Below are positions 60,159 through 64,000 of a DNA stretch of 64,000 nucleotides, in pieces. The stretch is from NCBI RefSeq assembly GCF_001653975.1, contig NZ_CP014639.1, positions 930,001 to 994,000 on the forward strand, read 5' to 3'. Made by a program: the position numbers and the translations under genes. Position 1 is the first letter of the stretch. Every line of letters starts with the position of its first letter. The DNA is from Candidatus Chlamydia sanziniae. Lineage in GTDB: Bacteria > Chlamydiota > Chlamydiia > Chlamydiales > Chlamydiaceae. The notes beneath the pieces are model-generated. The model was given only the letters and a program-made list of their open reading frames with translations, was not told the DNA's origin and ran no database searches.

Positions 60159-61085
60159 AAATCGTTCAGCATCTAAAGCTGCCATACAACCACTGCCTGC
60201 AGAAGTAATTGCTTGTCGATAATACTTATCCTGAACATCTCCTGCAGCAAAGACCCCTGGAATAGAAGTTTTAGTAGAACCCTTTTCAGTAAGAATATAC
60301 CCTATCTCATCAAGCTTCAATTGACCTTGAAGAAAATCTGTATTCGGTTTATGTCCAATAGCAAAAAAGACTCCCGCAGCCTCTTTAGTGACAACCTCTT
60401 GTGTTATATTATTCTTAATATCTACCGAACGAACAATAGTATCCCCAGAAATTTTTATAATCTCACTATTCCATAAAAAAACGATTTTATTATTAGCTAA
60501 AGCTTTTTTTTCCATTATTTTAGAAGCTCGTAATGTATCTCTCCTATGCACAATATAAACCTGTTTGCCATAACGCGTAAGATACATAGCCTCTTCTAAA
60601 GCTGAATCGCCACCACCAATCACATATAGATCTTTATTTTTAAAAATAGGAGATGCTCCATCACATACTGCACAAGCAGTCACGCCTTTTTGCCAAAATT
60701 CGTTATCACCTGCTCCAGCAATGTCTAAACGTCTTGCCGAAGCACCCGTAGCTATAATACAAGCGTCACAAGAATAGATTTCTTCCTTAGAATGTAATAA
60801 AAAGGGTCGTTTACTAAAATCTACAGATGTCACATCCTTAGCTAATACTTGAGCTCCTAATCGCACCGCTTGCAATTTCATAGCCTCCATCAATTTTGGT
60901 CCTAAAATTCCTTCCGAAAAGCCTGGGAAATTTTCCACTTCTGTTGTAGTCATAAGTTGTCCTCCAGCAATCCCTGAAAAAAACCCTTCAAATAAAAGAG
61001 GAGCTAAAAGTGCTCTCGCAGCATAAATTCCTGCTGTATAGCCAGCCGGTCCAGAACCAATAATAATTAATTGAGAATGAGACAT
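60150..61085 (-). CDS. trxB: Thioredoxin reductase
   Basis: 311 residues. FAD-binding [17 protein letters not shown] (about 9-25), redox-active CAVC (about 137-140), NADPH-binding [13 protein letters not shown] (about 154-166) and the C-terminal [21 protein letters not shown]. It reduces thioredoxin with NADPH. Divergent from rpsA with a 167-base gap containing a hairpin. Confidence 0.97.
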   Translation of the reverse strand: MSHSQLIIIGSGPAGYTAGIYAARALLAPLLFEGFFSGIAGGQLMTTTEVENFPGFSEGILGPKLMEAMKLQAVRLGAQVLAKDVTSVDFSKRPFLLHSKEEIYSCDACIIATGASARRLDIAGAGDNEFWQKGVTACAVCDGASPIFKNKDLYVIGGGDSALEEAMYLTRYGKQVYIVHRRDTLRASKIMEKKALANNKIVFLWNSEIIKISGDTIVRSVDIKNNITQEVVTKEAAGVFFAIGHKPNTDFLQGQLKLDEIGYILTEKGSTKTSIPGVFAAGDVQDKYYRQAITSAGSGCMAALDAERFLG

Positions 61086-61164
61086 TCGTTTGCTCCTTGT
61101 TTGCGTTCTTTAAATTAGGATCTAAATTAAATAAAAATTTTTGCTCAATAAAATAGAATGAAAA

Positions 61165-61194
61165 ATCTCCGATAAGGGAGATCTTGCCTTTTTT
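61165..61194. terminator. Terminator-like hairpin in the trxB-rpsA gap
   Basis: ATCTCC (61165-61170) and GGAGAT (61177-61182) form a stem, with CTTGCCTTTTTT after it on the plus strand and five T residues on the minus-strand side as well. It lies between two divergent genes, so no protein gene ends here. A leader attenuator of rpsA or the end of a small RNA are possible. Confidence 0.45.
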
Positions 61195-61252
61195 AAGGTT
61201 TATATTTACACTATCTTTTTTGACTTTGTAGTTTTTAGGAGAATAACAATAA

Positions 61253-62995
61253 ATGCCAAAACAAGCCGAATACACTTGGGGATCTAAAAAAATTCTCGAC
61301 AACATAGAATACCTAGACGAGGATGTTGTAGAATTCAAAAACTTGCTCTACACGGCACACAGAATTACTTCAAGCGAAGATGAGACTGATAGCGAAATTC
61401 AGCCCGGCGCTATCCTAAAAGGTACTGTAGTTGATATTAACAAAGATTTTGTCGTAGTCGATGTAGGATTAAAATCGGAAGGAGTCATTCCGATGTCGGA
61501 ATTCATAGACTCTTCCGAAGGCTTGGCTTTAGGAGCAGAAGTCGAAGTCTATCTAGATCAAGCAGAAGACGATGAGGGCAAGGTTGTTCTATCAAGAGAA
61601 AAAGCAACACGCCAACGCCAATGGGAATATATTTTAACTCATTGTGATGAAGGATCTATTGTTAAAGGTCAAATTACACGCAAAGTCAAAGGCGGCCTTA
61701 TTGTAGATATTGGTATGGAAGCCTTTCTTCCTGGATCACAAATAGATAATAAAAAAATTAAAAATCTTGATGATTATGTAGGTAAAGTCTGTGAATTTAA
61801 AATTCTAAAAATTAATGTCGAGCGACGCAATGTTGTTGTGTCTCGAAGAGAATTATTAGAAGCAGAAAGAATTTCCAAGAAAGCTGAGCTCATTGAGCAA
61901 ATCACGATTGGAGAACATCGCAAAGGCATTGTGAAAAATATCACGGATTTTGGAGTCTTCTTAGATCTTGATGGGATTGATGGTCTTCTACATATTACAG
62001 ATATGACTTGGAAACGTATTCGCCATCCTTCTGAAATGGTTGAGTTAAATCAAGAGCTTGAAGTCATTATCTTAAGTGTGGACAAAGAAAAAGGCCGCGT
62101 AGCTTTAGGATTAAAACAAAAAGAACATAATCCTTGGGAAGATATCGAGAAAAAATACCCTCCAGGAAAACGTGTTATTGGTAAAATTGTTAAACTTCTT
62201 CCCTATGGAGCATTTATTGAAATTGAAGAAGGAATTGAAGGATTAATTCACGTTTCAGAAATGTCTTGGGTAAAAAATGTTGTTGATCCAAGTGAAGTGG
62301 TAAATAAAGGTGATGAAGTTGAAGCCATTGTTTTATCTATTCAAAAAGATGAAGGAAAAATTTCTCTTGGCTTGAAACAAACCGAACATAATCCCTGGGA
62401 CAATATTGAAAATAAGTATCCTATTGGGTTACATGTAAATGCTGAAATTAAGAACTTAACAAATTATGGTGCTTTCGTTGAATTAGAACCCGGGATCGAA
62501 GGTTTGATTCATATTTCTGATATGAGTTGGATTAAAAAGGTTTCCCATCCTTCAGAACTCTTCAAAAAGGGTAGCACAGTAGAGGCGGTTATTCTCTCTG
62601 TAGATAAAGAAAGTAAAAAAATTACTCTAGGGGTAAAGCAGTTAAGTTCAAATCCTTGGAATGAAATTGAAGCCATGTTTCCTACAGGAAGCATAATTTC
62701 TGGAGTTGTGACTAAAATCACTGCATTTGGAGCCTTTGTTGAATTACAAAATGGTATAGAAGGATTAATCCATGTTTCTGAGCTTTCTGAAAAGCCATTT
62801 GCTAAAATAGAAGATATTATCTCTATTGGCAGTACAGTATCAGCAAAAGTTATTAAACTAGATCCTGATCATAAAAAAGTATCTCTCTCTATGAAAGAAT
62901 ATCTTGCAGAGTATCCTTATAATCAAAAAGCAACAAACTCAGGGGAGTCAGATATCGTATCTAAATCCTCTAAAGAAAGGAAAAAAGGGAAATAG
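61253..62995 (+). CDS. rpsA: 30S ribosomal protein S1
   Basis: 580 residues with six S1 (OB-fold) repeats at about 50-120, 138-205, 222-291, 309-378, 396-465 and 483-552. Later repeats share blocks such as [18 protein letters not shown] and [20 protein letters not shown] basic tail (SSKERKKGK) ends the protein. S1 helps mRNA bind to the ribosome, useful where ribosome-binding sites are weak, as for many genes here. AGGAG lies 11 bases before the ATG. nusA follows after 92 bases. Confidence 0.97.
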   Translation: MPKQAEYTWGSKKILDNIEYLDEDVVEFKNLLYTAHRITSSEDETDSEIQPGAILKGTVVDINKDFVVVDVGLKSEGVIPMSEFIDSSEGLALGAEVEVYLDQAEDDEGKVVLSREKATRQRQWEYILTHCDEGSIVKGQITRKVKGGLIVDIGMEAFLPGSQIDNKKIKNLDDYVGKVCEFKILKINVERRNVVVSRRELLEAERISKKAELIEQITIGEHRKGIVKNITDFGVFLDLDGIDGLLHITDMTWKRIRHPSEMVELNQELEVIILSVDKEKGRVALGLKQKEHNPWEDIEKKYPPGKRVIGKIVKLLPYGAFIEIEEGIEGLIHVSEMSWVKNVVDPSEVVNKGDEVEAIVLSIQKDEGKISLGLKQTEHNPWDNIENKYPIGLHVNAEIKNLTNYGAFVELEPGIEGLIHISDMSWIKKVSHPSELFKKGSTVEAVILSVDKESKKITLGVKQLSSNPWNEIEAMFPTGSIISGVVTKITAFGAFVELQNGIEGLIHVSELSEKPFAKIEDIISIGSTVSAKVIKLDPDHKKVSLSMKEYLAEYPYNQKATNSGESDIVSKSSKERKKGK

Positions 62996-63087
62996 TATTT
63001 AATTGCCATTTGAAAAAATCTGTTGTTTTTTCTCTATTGGCTCTTCAATTTAGATCTCTATAGTTTCCTTATTATATGAGGAGTATA

Positions 63088-64000
63088 ATGAATAAAAATC
63101 TTGTAGCTATTTTTGACTACATGGAGAAAGAAAAAGGAATTCAACGCTCTACTATTACAGGGGCGATTGAATCCGCTTTAAAAATTGCAGCTAAAAAAAC
63201 TTTAAGAGATGATGCTAACATTTCTGTAAATATTAATTCTCGTACGGGAGATATTGAAGTTTTTTGTGAAAAAGAAATTGTAGAAATTTGCCAAAATCCC
63301 AGCAAAGAAATCCCTTTAGATAAAGCAAGAGAATATGATCCTGATTGTCAAATTGGTCAGTATATGGATGTTCCCTTTGTTTCAGAAAACTTTGGGAGGA
63401 TAGCAGCTCATGCAGCGCGACAAATTATTGGGCAAAAATTACGTCATGCTGAAAGAGATGTGATCTATGAAGAGTACCGTCATCGTGTAAATGAAATTCT
63501 ATCAGGAATAGTCAAGAGATTTGCAAAAGGCTCAAATCTAATTATAGATTTAGGGAAAGTCGAGGCTATTCTTCCCGCTCGCTTTTATCCAAAAACTGAA
63601 AAGCATAAAATTGGTGATAAGATTTACGCGCTACTTTATGAGGTACAAGAATCAGAAAATGGGGGAGCAGAAGTTATTCTTAGTCGTAGTCACCCAGAAT
63701 TTGTTAAACAACTATTCATCCAAGAAGTGCCAGAGTTAGAAGAAGGTGCTGTTAAAATCGTTAAAATTGCTCGAGAAGCTGGTTATCGCACTAAATTAGC
63801 TGTAAGTTCATCTGATTTGAAGGCAGATCCTGTTGGAGCTTTTGTTGGTATGAGAGGTTCTCGAGTAAAAAATATTATCCGAGAATTAAATGATGAAAAG
63901 ATTGATATTATAAATTATTCCCCAGTACCTACAGAATTATTACAAAATTTACTTTATCCTATAGAGATTCAAAAGATTGCTATTTTAGAAGATGATAAAG
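63088..64000 (+). CDS. nusA: Transcription termination/antitermination factor NusA, N-terminal part (cut by window edge)
   Basis: The frame opens at ATG 63088, with GAGGAG 7 bases upstream, and continues past the right edge; 304 residues are visible. The N-terminal domain (MNKNLVAIFDYMEKEKG...) is followed by an S1 domain (SGIVKRFAKGSNLIIDLGKVEAI, split, about 135-200) and the first KH domain (VGAFVGMRGSRVKNIIREL, about 250-268). It regulates RNA polymerase pausing and termination. The rpsA-nusA order is typical of chlamydiae. Confidence 0.96.
   Translation, partial: MNKNLVAIFDYMEKEKGIQRSTITGAIESALKIAAKKTLRDDANISVNINSRTGDIEVFCEKEIVEICQNPSKEIPLDKAREYDPDCQIGQYMDVPFVSENFGRIAAHAARQIIGQKLRHAERDVIYEEYRHRVNEILSGIVKRFAKGSNLIIDLGKVEAILPARFYPKTEKHKIGDKIYALLYEVQESENGGAEVILSRSHPEFVKQLFIQEVPELEEGAVKIVKIAREAGYRTKLAVSSSDLKADPVGAFVGMRGSRVKNIIRELNDEKIDIINYSPVPTELLQNLLYPIEIQKIAILEDDK

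Overview
The window is a contiguous piece of a Chlamydia (Chlamydiaceae) chromosome. The evidence is the gene order and content: rpmG/lolE; surE, ubiX and ubiA; tmk-gyrA-gyrB; metQIN; a class I aldolase beside an amino-acid antiporter; incB-incC; an ATP/ADP-translocase-like protein with HEAT repeats; the fatty-acid block acpP-fabG-fabD-fabH; recR-bamA-skp-lpxD; pdhABC-glgP; dnaA-yidC-lgt; acpS-trxB-rpsA-nusA. The sequence is AT-rich, intergenic gaps are short, and several genes have the paired hydrophobic segments of inclusion-membrane (Inc) proteins. Gene order resembles the former Chlamydophila group (C. pneumoniae/C. pecorum-like), but I cannot name a species without a database search.

Layout. 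1-750: the 5' part of lolE and rpmG. 1.19-3.72 kb: a tight three-gene minus-strand cassette of unrecognised beta-rich proteins that resemble phage tail fibres, lying just downstream of tRNA-Thr and tRNA-Tyr. 4.0-9.0 kb: a SEC-C protein, a TtcA-like PP-loop ATPase, surE, tRNA-Val and tRNA-Asp, a YitT-family membrane protein, and ubiX/ubiA. 9.0-9.7 kb: a long non-coding gap with a terminator-like hairpin. 9.7-13.6 kb: a putative Inc with a coiled coil, an M19 dipeptidase, a Sua5/YrdC protein and a serine esterase. 13.5-20.4 kb: a minus-strand replication block (holB, tmk, gyrA, gyrB, DUF721). 20.6-23.7 kb: a small membrane protein and a methionine-type ABC importer. 23.9-34.1 kb: aldolase, four transporters (APC, MgtE, dicarboxylate/glutamate, Na-dependent amine/amino-acid), a TPR protein and a membrane protein. 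34.2-38.7 kb: incB, incC, the translocase-HEAT protein and a cyclic-nucleotide-binding-domain protein. 38.8-46.9 kb: fatty-acid synthesis (minus strand), then recR and the outer-membrane assembly/lipid A genes (plus strand). 46.9-54.5 kb: a degenerate GH3-like protein, pyruvate dehydrogenase, glycogen phosphorylase and a small Inc-like protein. 54.4-64 kb: dnaA, yidC, lgt, acpS, trxB, rpsA and the start of nusA.

Together the genes cover core replication and translation, envelope building (fatty acids, lipid A, BamA/Skp, lipoproteins), central carbon use (aldolase, PDH, glycogen phosphorylase), uptake from the host, and modification of the inclusion membrane. The least explained parts are the 1.19-3.72 kb fibre-like cassette, the GH3-like probable pseudoenzyme at 46.9-47.9 kb, and the split transporter-HEAT/cNMP-domain pair at 35.5-38.7 kb. 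Family assignments come from motifs read by eye; no database search was run.
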